Positions 28,561 to 37,876 are shown, counted from the stretch's first letter. The stretch is 64,000 bases of DNA from SZUA-252 sp035716005 (GCA_035716005.1 DASTKG010000143.1:1-64000), one strand, 5' to 3'. Translations and numbers: made by a program. The notes: a model not told the origin generated them from the sequence alone.

Positions 28561-29547
28561 ATGCGATTCGCCGCGCCCTGGTTCCTCCTCCTCCTGCTGC
28601 CGCTCCTCGCGGGCTGGCTCCTACGCTGGCGCCGTTCCCGCTGGCGCGAGCCGGAGCTTCCCGTGTCGAGCCTCGCGGCCTTTCCGTCGCCGAAGGGTTG
28701 GAAGCCGCGGATCGCGCCCCTCGCGGGCCGGCTCGTGGCGCTGGCGAGCCTCGCCTTCGTCGTCGCGGCGGCGCGCCCGCAGGCGGGACGCGAAATGCGC
28801 GAGGTCGTGAGCGAGGGCATCGACATCGTTCTCGCCATCGATCTCTCGGGGAGCATGCGCTGCGAGGACTTCCGGCCGCAGAACCGGCTCTACGTCGCGA
28901 AAGCGGTGGCGAAGGAATTCCTGAAGGGGCGGAAGCAGGACCGGATCGGGCTCGTGGCCTTCGCGGGACGGAGCGAGCTGATCGCGCCGCTCACGCTCGA
29001 CTACGACGGGCTCGCGTCGCTCATCGACGGGCTCGATTTCGGGATGCTCCCCGACGGGACCGCGGTCGGCGCGGCCGTGGCGCAGGGCGCGCAGCGGCTG
29101 CGCGAGGCGAAGGGGAAGAGTCGCGTGCTGATCCTCCTCACGGACGGAATCAACAACGCGGGCGCGATCGACCCGATCACCGCGGCGAGGCTCGCGGCCG
29201 CCGTGGGCGTGCGGGTCTACACCATCGGCGCGGGAACGCAGGGGCAGGCGCCCTTTCCCGTCGACGATCCGATCGTGGGACGCCGCTACGTCTGGGTCCG
29301 ATCGGAGGTGGACGAGCCGACGCTCCAGGCGGTCGCCACCGTGACGCACGGGCGTTTCTTCCGCGCGACGACCGCGGCCCTCCTCTCCCGCGTCTATCAG
29401 GAGATCGACAAACTGGAACCGTCGCGCATCGAGACGCGTTCGTATACGCAGTGGGCCGAGGTCGGCCCGATCTTCCTGGCGGCGGGGCTCGCGCTTCTGG
29501 GGCTCGACCTCCTCCTCCGCGCCACGCTGCTCAGGCGGTATCCCTAG
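28561..29547 (+). CDS. batA: BatA, VWA-domain inner-membrane protein
   Basis: A 328-residue protein with an N-terminal membrane helix (WFLLLLLPLLAGWLL), a second helix near residues 55-77, a VWA domain, and a C-terminal helix (about 303-325). The MIDAS motif is in VLAIDLSGSMRCEDF near residue 95, with the conserved Thr/Asp further on (LLTDGINNAG). BatA is named from Bacteroides aerotolerance; the proteins are thought to form a periplasm-facing complex driven by MoxR. It begins 3 nt after the preceding stop and ends 1 nt before batB. Confidence 0.9.
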   Translation: MRFAAPWFLLLLLPLLAGWLLRWRRSRWREPELPVSSLAAFPSPKGWKPRIAPLAGRLVALASLAFVVAAARPQAGREMREVVSEGIDIVLAIDLSGSMRCEDFRPQNRLYVAKAVAKEFLKGRKQDRIGLVAFAGRSELIAPLTLDYDGLASLIDGLDFGMLPDGTAVGAAVAQGAQRLREAKGKSRVLILLTDGINNAGAIDPITAARLAAAVGVRVYTIGAGTQGQAPFPVDDPIVGRRYVWVRSEVDEPTLQAVATVTHGRFFRATTAALLSRVYQEIDKLEPSRIETRSYTQWAEVGPIFLAAGLALLGLDLLLRATLLRRYP

Positions 29548-29548
29548 G

Positions 29549-30571
29549 ATGGGCGGCATGCGCTGGGCGGCTCCCGAGTGGTTCGCGCTTCTCTGGCTCC
29601 TGCCGGTCGCCGCGGCCTTTCTGGTCTGGATCGCGCGCGCGCGCCGGCGGGACGAGGAAGCGCTCGGCGATCCCGCGGCGCTCCGGCGGCGATGGGGCGC
29701 GCCGGGGGCGTGGAGCCCGCTCGTTCGCTCGGCGCTCCTGCTCGGCGCGGTCGCGGCCGCCATCGTCGCGCTCGCCCGTCCGCAGGCGGGGCTTCGCCTC
29801 GTGAGCACGACGAGCACCGGTCCCGACGTGGTGATCGCGCTCGACCTGTCGGAGAGCATGCGCGCGCGCGACGTCCGTCCCGACCGCCTGGTGGCGGCGC
29901 AGCGGGAGATCGCGGCGCTCCTCGCGTCGCTCGAGGGCTCCGGCGTCGGGCTCGTCGGTTTCGCCGGCGAGGCGCGGGTCCTGAGCCCTCTCACGACCGA
30001 CGTCGAGGGACTGCGCGATCGGATCGACGCGGCGAGCCCCGAGGAGATGGATATCCCGGGCACCGACGTGGGCGCCGCGGTGGCGCTGGCGGGCCAGCTC
30101 CTGAAACGCCCCGGGGAGCGGCCGCGCGCCATCGTCCTCGTGACCGACGGAGAGCAGCAGGAAGGGGAGATCGCGCGCGGATTGCCGATCGTGCGGGCCG
30201 CGGGCGCCTCGCTCTTCGTGCTCGGCGTCGGAACGCCCGAGGGGAGTTCCATACCGATCGTCGATTCGACCGGCGCCGTCGTGGGGGTGAAGCGGGACCG
30301 CGCGGGCCGCGAAGTGAGGACGCGCCTGGTGGAGGATGGATTGCGGGAGCTGGCGAGACGCGCGGGCGGGCAGTACGAACGGGCCGACGGAAGCGGGCGC
30401 GCCGGAAGGCACGCCGCGGCCGTCGCGCGCGGGCTCGCGCTCGGAGCCCGCGGGGATCGCGGCGGGCGCTCCCTTCGCGCGTACGACGAGCGCTTCCACT
30501 GGCTCGCGGCGATCGCGGTCCTCCTCCTCGCCGGCGAGAGCTTCGTTCCGCGGCGAAGGGAGGACGCATGA
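29549..30571 (+). CDS. batB: BatB, VWA-domain inner-membrane protein
   Basis: A 340-residue paralogue of BatA with the same build: N-terminal membrane helix (about 8-28), second helix, VWA domain with VVIALDLSESMRARDV near residue 96 (DxSxS) and LVTDGEQQEG, and a C-terminal helix before an arginine-rich end. An alternative ATG 9 nt later (29558) is possible. The stop overlaps the batC ATG by 4 nt. Confidence 0.88.
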   Translation: MGGMRWAAPEWFALLWLLPVAAAFLVWIARARRRDEEALGDPAALRRRWGAPGAWSPLVRSALLLGAVAAAIVALARPQAGLRLVSTTSTGPDVVIALDLSESMRARDVRPDRLVAAQREIAALLASLEGSGVGLVGFAGEARVLSPLTTDVEGLRDRIDAASPEEMDIPGTDVGAAVALAGQLLKRPGERPRAIVLVTDGEQQEGEIARGLPIVRAAGASLFVLGVGTPEGSSIPIVDSTGAVVGVKRDRAGREVRTRLVEDGLRELARRAGGQYERADGSGRAGRHAAAVARGLALGARGDRGGRSLRAYDERFHWLAAIAVLLLAGESFVPRRREDA

Positions 30572-31323
30572 CCTCGAAGCGGCGCCGGGGCCCGGGCGGG
30601 ATGGGGCGCGCTCCCGTCGAATTCCTCCTGCTCCTCGCGCTCGCGTCGCTCGGCGCGGGCTACGAGTGGGGCGGTCCCGCCGCGCGCGCGATCCAGCAGC
30701 TTCGCGCCGGGAAGTCGCGCGAGGCCGTCTCGTCGTTCGAGGAGGCGAGGCGGGAACGGCCGGCCTCCTCCGCCGTTCGCTACGACCAGGCGCTCGCGTT
30801 CGCCGCCGCCGGCATGGCCGATTCGGCGAGCGCCGCCTACCGCGACGCGCGCGACCTCCAAGGGGCCGCCGGGCGCGCCGCCGCCGCCTACAACGAGGGA
30901 AACGCCGCCTACCGGCAGGGGAAGATCGAGGACGCCATCGCCGACTACCGCGCGGCGCTGCGGGAGGATCCGAAGCGCGCCGACGCGAAGCGGAATCTCG
31001 AGGAGGCGCTGCGCCGCGCCCGCGAATCGCGCCAGGCGCCGCTCTCGGGGAGCGGCGGAACGCAGGGAGACGGCTCGGGAGGCACGGGGCAGCGCCAGGG
31101 CGGCTCGACGCCCCCGCCGCCGGGCGCGGCGAACGCGCCGAACGATTCGAAGTCCGACTCGAAATCGAAGGATCGTCCCTCGCTCGGCGCGCCGGCTCCG
31201 AATCGCGAGGAGGCGGAGCACTGGCTCGACGCGCTCGAGGCCGAACGCCGCGCGGGACGATCGCGCGAGCAGGCGGCGAAGCGCGCCGCCTCGAGGGAGG
31301 GGAGCGTCGACCGTGACTGGTGA
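30568..31323 (+). CDS. batC: BatC, TPR protein
   Basis: A 251-residue exported protein. A hydrophobic N-terminal segment (about residues 16-31) is followed by TPR helices (AIQQLRAGKSREAVSSFEEA, AYNEGNAAYRQGKIEDAIAD) at about 43-145. A low-complexity Gly/Ser/Pro linker and a C-terminal charged segment (REEAEHWLDALEAERR) match BatC-like proteins between BatB and BatD. The last 11 nt overlap batD. Confidence 0.85.
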   Translation: MTSKRRRGPGGMGRAPVEFLLLLALASLGAGYEWGGPAARAIQQLRAGKSREAVSSFEEARRERPASSAVRYDQALAFAAAGMADSASAAYRDARDLQGAAGRAAAAYNEGNAAYRQGKIEDAIADYRAALREDPKRADAKRNLEEALRRARESRQAPLSGSGGTQGDGSGGTGQRQGGSTPPPPGAANAPNDSKSDSKSKDRPSLGAPAPNREEAEHWLDALEAERRAGRSREQAAKRAASREGSVDRDW

Positions 31324-33091
31324 GCGCTCGATCCGGGTCGCGGCGGCCTCGGCGCTCCTCTTCGCGGCGCTCGCGGCGCTCGCGATTCCGTCGCCCGCGC
31401 GGGCGGCGATCATCCAAACCCGGGTGTCGGTCGACCCGCCGGTCGTCATGCTGGGCGAGCCCGTCAACGTCACGGTCACGGTGGAGAGCGACGGCTTCGC
31501 GCAAGCCGAGATCGTCCCTCCCAGTGTGGCGGGACTCTCGATCGAACGCGCCGGAACTTCGCAGAACCTCGTCATGGGCGCGGGGAGCGTGGTCCGAACC
31601 GACGTCTCCGTCTTTCGCGTGACGGCGGCCACGCTCGGGAAGCAGAAGATTCCCTCCTTCGAAGTCGTGTACGACCGGAAGGTCGTCCAGACCGGCCCGG
31701 CCCTCTTCGAGACGGTCTCCTCGCTCCCGAACGCGGGCGCGGCGCCGCGGGGCGGCGATGGGGCCCGGACGCGGCTCTTCGCGAGAATCGTCGTCGACCG
31801 GCGCCACGTCTGGTGGAACGAGCAGATCGTCGCGCGCATCCAGGTCTACTCCCGCTCGCCGCTCGAGGACATGCCGACGTGGGAGCCTCCCGAGGCGGCC
31901 GGATTCTGGAGCGAGCCGCTGGGCGACGCTCGGCACGGCCGCGTGGAGGTCGAGGGCGAGCCGTTCGAGCTCTACGAGCGGATTTTCGCCTTCTTTCCCA
32001 CGCGGCCCGGCCGATTGGCGCTCGGGCCCGCGCGCGCGCGCGTCCGGGTCCTTCGCCCGCTCGCGCCCGTCGACGATCCCATCCTGGGATTCTTTCCGGG
32101 GGCGGCGTCCGAAGTCGTGGAGCTGCCGGTCGAGTCGGCGCCGGTCGACATCGCCGTCGACCCGCTCCCGCGGGGCGCGCCGCCGGGATTCCGCGGCGCC
32201 GTCGGCCGGCTCGCGCTCGGCGTCCGCGTCGACCGGCCCGCCTCGAGAGTCGGCGAGGCGATCACCGTGTCGACCTCGATCCGCGGCGAAGGGAACCTCG
32301 CCTCCGCCGCCGATCCGACGATCGTCACGCGCCCCGCGGCGCCTTCCTACCCGGCGGGCGCGAAAACCGAATTCGATCGGACCGGCGATCGCGTTCGCGG
32401 CGTGCGCCGCCGCGACGTCGCCTTCGTGCCCGATCGCCCGGGCTCTCTCCTGGTCCTCCCGATCGAATTCGCCTGGTTCGATCCGGAGGAAGGGCGATAC
32501 CGCGTGCAGCGCTCCGACAGCATCGTCGTCCGCGTCTCTCCGGCGAAGGAGGGCGCGGAGGGAGGCGCCGACGTCGCATCGACCGCCATGGGAGTGCCGG
32601 CGCCGCCGCGGCCCGCCTCACGTGCCGGCGCGGGAGGGCCGCTGACCGGGCTTCCCACGGGCCTTCCGCTCGCCGTCTGGATCCTTTCGCTGTCGGGTTA
32701 CGCGGTCGCCGGGGTCGCCGTCGCGTCGAGGCGCCGCGCCGTGCGCGATCCGAAGTGGCGGCGGGCGAGACTCGCCGAGGAGGCGGCGCGGCGCGTGGAC
32801 GCCGCGTCGCGCGAAGGGGACGCGGCCCGCGCCGCCGAGCGAACGGAGGCGGCCCTTCGAGACGCGGCCGGGATCCGATTCGGCATCGACCCGGAGGGGA
32901 GATCGAGACGGGATCTCCTCGAGCGGTTGCGCGCGGCCGGGGTGGGGCCGGAGGAGGTGGAGGAGGTGACGGGGATCCTCGGACGGCTCGAGCGAGGCGC
33001 GTTCGCCCCCGGCGGGCGCGACGACGTCGCGCACGCGATTCGCGAGGCGACGGCGCTCGCCGCGCGCTGGAGGGACGCGTGCCGGAGCTGA
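31313..33091 (+). CDS. batD: BatD, oxygen-tolerance/aerotolerance protein
   Basis: A 592-residue protein with a signal peptide (to about residue 31, cleavage after ARA), a long periplasmic region of Ig-like beta repeats (VSVDPPVVMLGEPVNVTVTV; DRRHVWWNEQIVARIQVYS; VRVDRPASRVGEAITVSTSI) and a membrane helix near residues 445-468. A cytoplasmic helical tail of about 120 residues follows. This is the standard BatD layout. The GTG start overlaps batC by 11 nt and the end overlaps batE by 13 nt. Confidence 0.88.
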   Translation: MTGERSIRVAAASALLFAALAALAIPSPARAAIIQTRVSVDPPVVMLGEPVNVTVTVESDGFAQAEIVPPSVAGLSIERAGTSQNLVMGAGSVVRTDVSVFRVTAATLGKQKIPSFEVVYDRKVVQTGPALFETVSSLPNAGAAPRGGDGARTRLFARIVVDRRHVWWNEQIVARIQVYSRSPLEDMPTWEPPEAAGFWSEPLGDARHGRVEVEGEPFELYERIFAFFPTRPGRLALGPARARVRVLRPLAPVDDPILGFFPGAASEVVELPVESAPVDIAVDPLPRGAPPGFRGAVGRLALGVRVDRPASRVGEAITVSTSIRGEGNLASAADPTIVTRPAAPSYPAGAKTEFDRTGDRVRGVRRRDVAFVPDRPGSLLVLPIEFAWFDPEEGRYRVQRSDSIVVRVSPAKEGAEGGADVASTAMGVPAPPRPASRAGAGGPLTGLPTGLPLAVWILSLSGYAVAGVAVASRRRAVRDPKWRRARLAEEAARRVDAASREGDAARAAERTEAALRDAAGIRFGIDPEGRSRRDLLERLRAAGVGPEEVEEVTGILGRLERGAFAPGGRDDVAHAIREATALAARWRDACRS

Positions 33092-33783
33092 CCCGCGCGG
33101 GCGATCTCTACAACGCCGGGAGCGAGGCGCTCGCCAACGGCAATCTGGGCGAGGCGGTCCTCTTCCTTCGCGCGGCGTCGCGGCTCGAGCCGCGCGCGAA
33201 GGACGTGGCGCGGAATGTCTCGATCGCCGAGGCGCGCGTGGCGCTGACGCGCGGCGAGGGACCGACGCGGCTCTCGGGCGGGGGCGGCTTCGGGCTTTCG
33301 AGCGGCGAAGCGTGGCTCCTCGCCGCCCTGCTGATCGCGCTCGGCGCCGCGGGACTGGCGTGGCGCCGCCGGCGCCTCGCGCGGATCGCCGTTTCGGCCG
33401 CCGGCTCGGACGCCCTCCGCGATCCTCGCTCGCTCCTCGCGAGCCGCGTGCTCGACGCCGCGGGGATCGCGGGATTCGCGCTCTCCGCGTGGCTCGCGGC
33501 GGGCGCGGTCATGGAGCGCGTGGCCCCGGAGGCGGTGGTGCTCGATCGATCGCTTCCGCTCACCGCGGCGTCGGGCCAGCCTCTGCCCGAGGCGCCGGCG
33601 CTCGTGGCGGGGGAGCGCGTCCGTCTCGGCGCCGAGCGGGAAGGGCTCGTGGAGATCCGGCTCGGGGGGACGAACGTCGGCTGGGCGCGCCGGTCGGGCG
33701 TGTGGCGGGTGGTCGACGCGTCACGCTATACTCTCCCTTCTTCCACGGATGGGAACGTGCGGCCCGGGAGGACGAATGGATAA
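33079..33783 (+). CDS. batE: BatE, TPR/SH3-like membrane protein
   Basis: A 234-residue protein. A TPR-like helical pair at residues 5-55 (AGDLYNAGSEALANGNLGEA) is followed by two membrane helices (about 74-92 and 124-145). A periplasmic C-terminal domain resembles a bacterial SH3 fold (LVAGERVRLGAEREGLVEIR, VGWARRSGVWRV). That order matches BatE. I start at GTG 33079, 13 nt inside batD, because the TPR starts at once. The 3' end overlaps the next gene by 8 nt, but that gene has its own ribosome binding site. Confidence 0.82.
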   Translation: MPELTRAGDLYNAGSEALANGNLGEAVLFLRAASRLEPRAKDVARNVSIAEARVALTRGEGPTRLSGGGGFGLSSGEAWLLAALLIALGAAGLAWRRRRLARIAVSAAGSDALRDPRSLLASRVLDAAGIAGFALSAWLAAGAVMERVAPEAVVLDRSLPLTAASGQPLPEAPALVAGERVRLGAEREGLVEIRLGGTNVGWARRSGVWRVVDASRYTLPSSTDGNVRPGRTNG

Positions 33784-34492
33784 CGAAGCGACGGCCATCA
33801 TCACGGGGGGCACGGGAGCCCTCGGCTCCGTCGTGACGCGCTCGTTCCTGCGCGCGGGCTATCGCTCGGCCGTGACCTATCGCGCGTCGAAGGAGTGGGA
33901 GGCGCTGGCGGCCTCGGAGAAGGCGGCCGTCGCGGAGGGCCGCCTCCTAGGATTCGCCGCCGACGTCACCGACGATGCCTCGCTGGAGGGCGCCGTCGCG
34001 TCGGCCGCGTCCGAGTTCGGCCGCCTCGACGTTCTGGTCCACGTGGCGGGCGGCTACGCCGGCGGAAGGACCGTGGAGAACCTCGACGCGAAGAGCGTGC
34101 GGGGCATGATCGACCTCAACCTCGTCTCCGCCTTCTGGGCGGCGAAGCACGTCGTCCCGCACGCCAAGAAGCATGGCCGCGGACGGCTCCTCTTCATCTC
34201 CTCGCGCGGCGCCGTGGAATGCCAGCCGGGCGCGGCGCCGTACGCGGCCGCGAAGCTCGGCCTTCACGCGCTCGTCCAGACGCTGGCCAGGGAGCTGAAG
34301 CGCGACGGCGTGACCGCCCACGCGGTCCTGCCGAGCGTCATCGATACGGCGGCGAATCGGGCCGCGATGCCGGACGGCGAGTTCGGCGACTGGGTGAAGC
34401 CCGAAGCCATCGCCGAAGTCCTCGTGTTCCTCGCTTCCGAAAACGCCGCGGCGACGTCGGGAGCGCTCGTGCCGATCTATGGGAGGGCCTGA
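33776..34492 (+). CDS. short-chain dehydrogenase/reductase
   Basis: A 238-residue classical SDR oxidoreductase. ITGGTGALGSVV is the glycine-rich NAD(P)-binding motif at about residues 9-20, followed by ADVTD, VHVAGGYAGG in the NNAG position, ISSRGAVECQPG with the catalytic Ser, and YAAAKLGLHALVQ with Tyr and Lys. The substrate is unknown. I chose ATG 33776 because GGGAGG precedes it by 5-6 nt; an in-frame ATG 27 nt upstream lies inside batE. The stop and the next ATG share a base (TGATG). Confidence 0.85.
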   Translation: MDNEATAIITGGTGALGSVVTRSFLRAGYRSAVTYRASKEWEALAASEKAAVAEGRLLGFAADVTDDASLEGAVASAASEFGRLDVLVHVAGGYAGGRTVENLDAKSVRGMIDLNLVSAFWAAKHVVPHAKKHGRGRLLFISSRGAVECQPGAAPYAAAKLGLHALVQTLARELKRDGVTAHAVLPSVIDTAANRAAMPDGEFGDWVKPEAIAEVLVFLASENAAATSGALVPIYGRA

Positions 34493-35601
34493 TGAGCGAC
34501 GCCCGTCCGAAGTACCAGAAGGGTCCCCGCATCGCGCCTGAGCCGCTGAAGCCCGGCGTGACCGTCGACCAGCTCGTCGACAGCACCTTCCTCGCCTACA
34601 ACGGCGCGCGCTTGCGGGAGGCCTGCCGGCTCCTGGTGGAGCGGATGCTCGAACCCGACGTCACCGTGGGGCTCACCCTGAGCGGCGCCCTCACGCCGGC
34701 GGGCCTCGGACGCTCCTGCCTCATCCCGCTTCTCAAGGCCGGCTTCGTCGACTGGATGATCTCGACCGGCGCGAATCTCTACCACGACACCCACTTCGGC
34801 ATCGGCCTCACCATGCACCAGGGCCACTCGAACGCCGACGACATCGCGCTTCGCGAGCAGGGGATCGTGCGGATCTTCGACATCTTCTTCGACTACGAGG
34901 TCCTTCTCTCCACCGACGCGTTCTTCCGCGAAGTGATGCGGCAGCCCGAATTCCGCCGCCCGATGAGCACGGCCGAGTTCCACCACAGGGCCGGCCGCTA
35001 CGTCGCGGAGCGGGAGAAGGCGCTGGGCCAGGTCGAGACCTCCCTGCTCGCGGCCGCGCACGGGCTCGACGTGCCGATCTACACCTCCTCGCCGGGCGAT
35101 TCCTCGATCGGCATGAACGCGGCGGCGATCCAGCTCGAAGGGGAGGCGATCCACTGGGACACGTTCCAGGACGTGAACGAGACGGCCTCCATCGTCTACG
35201 GCGCGAAGAAGGTGGGCGGCAAGAGCGCCATCCTCATCCTTGGCGGAGGCTCGCCGAAGAACTTCGCGCTCCAGACGGAGCCGCAGATCCAGGAAGTCCT
35301 CGGGCTCGACGAGGCGGGGCACGACTACTTCCTGCAAGTGACCGACGCGCGCGCCGACACGGGCGGGCTCTCGGGCGCCACGCCCGGGGAGGCGGTGTCG
35401 TGGGGGAAGATCGATCCCGACCGGCTCCCCGACGCGGTGGTGGCGTACGTCGACAGCACCGTCGCGCTTCCGATCCTGACGGCGTACGCGCTCAGCAAGC
35501 GGCCGGCGCGCCCGCTGAAGCGCCTCTACGCGAAGCGCGAGTCGCTCCTTGCGGATCTGAAGGCCGCGCACGCGGAGGCGCGAGCGGCGGGGACTCGGTG
35601 A
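34492..35601 (+). CDS. deoxyhypusine synthase family protein
   Basis: A 369-residue member of the deoxyhypusine synthase superfamily. In eukaryotes and archaea the enzyme moves the aminobutyl group of spermidine to eIF5A; bacterial members mostly act on small polyamines (homospermidine synthase-like) or are uncharacterised. The NAD-binding and active-site blocks are present: TLSGALTPAGLG, STGANLYHD, ILGGGSPKNF with the catalytic-type Lys at 256, and GATPGEAVSWGKI near 295-307. No eIF5A/EF-P-like substrate gene is nearby. It overlaps the cytochrome gene by 4 nt (GTGA). Family membership is certain; acceptor is not. Confidence 0.85.
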   Translation: MSDARPKYQKGPRIAPEPLKPGVTVDQLVDSTFLAYNGARLREACRLLVERMLEPDVTVGLTLSGALTPAGLGRSCLIPLLKAGFVDWMISTGANLYHDTHFGIGLTMHQGHSNADDIALREQGIVRIFDIFFDYEVLLSTDAFFREVMRQPEFRRPMSTAEFHHRAGRYVAEREKALGQVETSLLAAAHGLDVPIYTSSPGDSSIGMNAAAIQLEGEAIHWDTFQDVNETASIVYGAKKVGGKSAILILGGGSPKNFALQTEPQIQEVLGLDEAGHDYFLQVTDARADTGGLSGATPGEAVSWGKIDPDRLPDAVVAYVDSTVALPILTAYALSKRPARPLKRLYAKRESLLADLKAAHAEARAAGTR

Positions 35602-36746
35602 CCCTCGCTCGGAGAGCGTGGGGCGCCGCGGTCGCGTTCCTCGCGCTGGCGTCGTCGTCCGGATGGGTGCCGAGCGCCGCCGGAGCCCCCTATCCGCCGT
35701 CCCAATTCTGCGGCGCGTGCCACGGTCCGCTCCGGACGCAGTGGGCGGCGTCGGGTCACGCCACGTCGTGGACCAACCCCGTCTTTCAGGCGTTCCTGGC
35801 CCAGGCGACGGAGACGCTCGGCAAGGACGTCCAGGCGTCGTGCATTCCGTGCCACGCCCCGCTGGCGCACGTGACGGGGGACTTGAAGGTGGACGACGCG
35901 GTCGCGAAGGAGGGGGTCACCTGCAACTTCTGCCACAACGTGAGCGCCGTCGATCCCTCGACGAAAGCCGGCTCCTACACGTTCGATCCGTCGAACCCGA
36001 ATCTCATGCGCGGACCGTACAAGGACGCCGATCCGGCCGGGGCGCACGAGGCGGTCTATAGCGAGGTCCACACGAAGTCGGAATTCTGCGCGGCGTGCCA
36101 CTCCTTCACGCACCCTCGGAGCGGAGTCCTGATCGAGGGGACTTACCTTTCCTGGAAGCGCTCCGGCGGCGCCGAGTACGACATGACGTGCCAGGAGTGC
36201 CACATGCCGCCGACGTCCGGACGCGCCGCCACGGTCACGGAGAAGACGCGCAGCGCCGTCTATTCGCACCTCTTCGCGGGTCCGCGGAAGGCGCCCGCGA
36301 TGCTCGACGACGCCGCGGCCATGAAGGGCTCGGTGGCGGGAGGGCGGCTTCGCCTGGAGGTCGAGAACACGAAGGCGGGGCACTCGCTTCCCGGCGGCGG
36401 CAATTCGATGCGAACGATCACCCTCGACGTCGTCTTCAAGAACGCCGCCGGCGCCGAGGTGCAGTCCATTCAAGCCGAGCGATTCGGCACCGAGTTCGCC
36501 GACGCCGAGGGCGTCTTCCCGGTTCCGAAGTGGAACGCGCATTCGGTCGCGCGCGACACGGAGATCGGGCCCGACTCCTCGCGCGTCGTTTGGTGCGACA
36601 TTCCGGCGGGAGCCTCCCGCGCGGACGCCGTCCTCACGTATCACGCGATCCATCCCGCCTATCGAGCGATGCTCGTGAAGCGCGGGGTCGATCTTTCCGG
36701 CCGCGCCCCGATCGTGCTGGCGCGGACCACGGTGACCTTGCCATGA
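35598..36746 (+). CDS. pentaheme c-type cytochrome
   Basis: A 382-residue exported protein with a signal peptide (to about residue 30) and five CxxCH heme sites: CGACH 38-42, CIPCH 82-86, CNFCH 109-113, CAACH 164-168 and CQECH 198-202. The N-terminal half resembles the cytochrome c554-type multiheme fold. The C-terminal 150 residues are heme-free and beta-rich, with ENTKAGHSLPGGGNSMR, a pattern seen in related multiheme proteins. It should carry periplasmic electrons; donor and acceptor are unknown. The GTG start overlaps the preceding stop and the end overlaps the next ATG. Confidence 0.88.
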   Translation: MTLARRAWGAAVAFLALASSSGWVPSAAGAPYPPSQFCGACHGPLRTQWAASGHATSWTNPVFQAFLAQATETLGKDVQASCIPCHAPLAHVTGDLKVDDAVAKEGVTCNFCHNVSAVDPSTKAGSYTFDPSNPNLMRGPYKDADPAGAHEAVYSEVHTKSEFCAACHSFTHPRSGVLIEGTYLSWKRSGGAEYDMTCQECHMPPTSGRAATVTEKTRSAVYSHLFAGPRKAPAMLDDAAAMKGSVAGGRLRLEVENTKAGHSLPGGGNSMRTITLDVVFKNAAGAEVQSIQAERFGTEFADAEGVFPVPKWNAHSVARDTEIGPDSSRVVWCDIPAGASRADAVLTYHAIHPAYRAMLVKRGVDLSGRAPIVLARTTVTLP

Positions 36747-37876
36747 GCGCTTCCACCACCGAACGCCCCATTCCGCTTCTCGACCTCGCCGCCCTCCACC
36801 GGCCGCTGACCGACGAATTGCGCCAGGCCTTCGACCGGGTTCTCGCGTCGGGGCAGTTCATCCTGGGGGCCGAGCACGACGCCTTCGAGCGGGAGCTGGC
36901 GGCCGCGTGCGGAACGAAGCACGCCGTCGGGCTCTCCTCGGGCACGTCGGCCATCTCGGTCGGGCTCCAGGCCCTCGGCGTGAAGCCGGGGGACGAGGTC
37001 GTCGTTCCGGCGTTCACCTACTTCGCCACGGCGAGCGCCGTCTATCACGCGGGCGCCACGCCGGTCTTCGCCGACGTGGAGCCGGCGCGCTTCGGCCTCG
37101 ATCCGGCCGCGCTCGAGGCGGCGATCACGCCGAGGACGAAGGCCGTCGTCCCGGTTCATCTCTACGGCCTCGCCTGCGATCTCGCCCCGCTCGTCGAGAT
37201 CGGCGCCCGGCGGGGGATACCTCTCCTCGAGGACGCGGCGCAGGCGATCGGCGCGACCGACGGCGGGCGCCCCGTGGGGGCGACCACCGCGGGGGCGACC
37301 CTCTCCTTCTTCCCGACGAAGAATCTCGGCGCGCTCGGCGACGCCGGCGCGCTCCTCACCGATCGCGACGACGTGGCCCAGAGAACGCGCCTCCTGCGCG
37401 TCCACGGCGACGCCGGCGACTATCGCCACACGGCGCTCGGCACGAACGCTAGGCTCGACGGACTGCAGGCGGCGCTCCTCCGCGTGAAGCTTCGCCACCT
37501 TGCCGGGTGGACCGAGGCGCGCCGGCGGAACGCGGCGCTCTATCGCGAGGCGCTGGCCGGAACGCCGGTCGTCCTCCCCGTGGAGCCGGCGGGGGCCGTG
37601 CACACGTACCACCAGTTCACCATTCGCGCGCCGCGCCGCGACGAACTCCAGCGGCATCTGAAGGAGAGCGGCATCGCGTCGCGCATCTACTATCCGATCC
37701 CGGTGCCGGCGCAGCCCTGCTTCGAGGGCGCGGCCGCCGTCGGGAAATACCCCGTCTCCGATCGGCTGGCGGGGGAAGTTCTCTCGCTTCCGATCGGTCC
37801 CGAGCTGACGTCCGAGTCGATCGATCGGATCGCGGGCGCCATCCGCGGCTTCTACGGCGGGGGCGGGGGCTCCTGA
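36743..37876 (+). CDS. DegT/DnrJ/EryC1-family PLP sugar aminotransferase
   Basis: A 377-residue aminotransferase of the family that aminates nucleotide-linked keto sugars for LPS, capsule or glycan synthesis. PLLDLAALHRPLTDELRQAF opens it; VGLSSGTSAISVGLQALG, VVVPAFTYFATASAVYHAGA, LEDAAQAIGAT and the PLP-lysine block FFPTKNLGALGDAGAL are all present, as are the late GTNARLDGLQAALLRVKL and IASRIYYPIP. The partner nucleotide-sugar enzymes are not adjacent. Overlaps: 4 nt with the cytochrome gene, 1 nt with the AsmA-like gene. Confidence 0.9.
   Translation: MSASTTERPIPLLDLAALHRPLTDELRQAFDRVLASGQFILGAEHDAFERELAAACGTKHAVGLSSGTSAISVGLQALGVKPGDEVVVPAFTYFATASAVYHAGATPVFADVEPARFGLDPAALEAAITPRTKAVVPVHLYGLACDLAPLVEIGARRGIPLLEDAAQAIGATDGGRPVGATTAGATLSFFPTKNLGALGDAGALLTDRDDVAQRTRLLRVHGDAGDYRHTALGTNARLDGLQAALLRVKLRHLAGWTEARRRNAALYREALAGTPVVLPVEPAGAVHTYHQFTIRAPRRDELQRHLKESGIASRIYYPIPVPAQPCFEGAAAVGKYPVSDRLAGEVLSLPIGPELTSESIDRIAGAIRGFYGGGGGS

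Noticed and set aside
33727..33732. TATACT as the -10 box of a promoter for the SDR gene
   Set aside because: No acceptable -35 box lies 16-18 nt upstream, and the SDR gene overlaps batE, so co-transcription is simpler.
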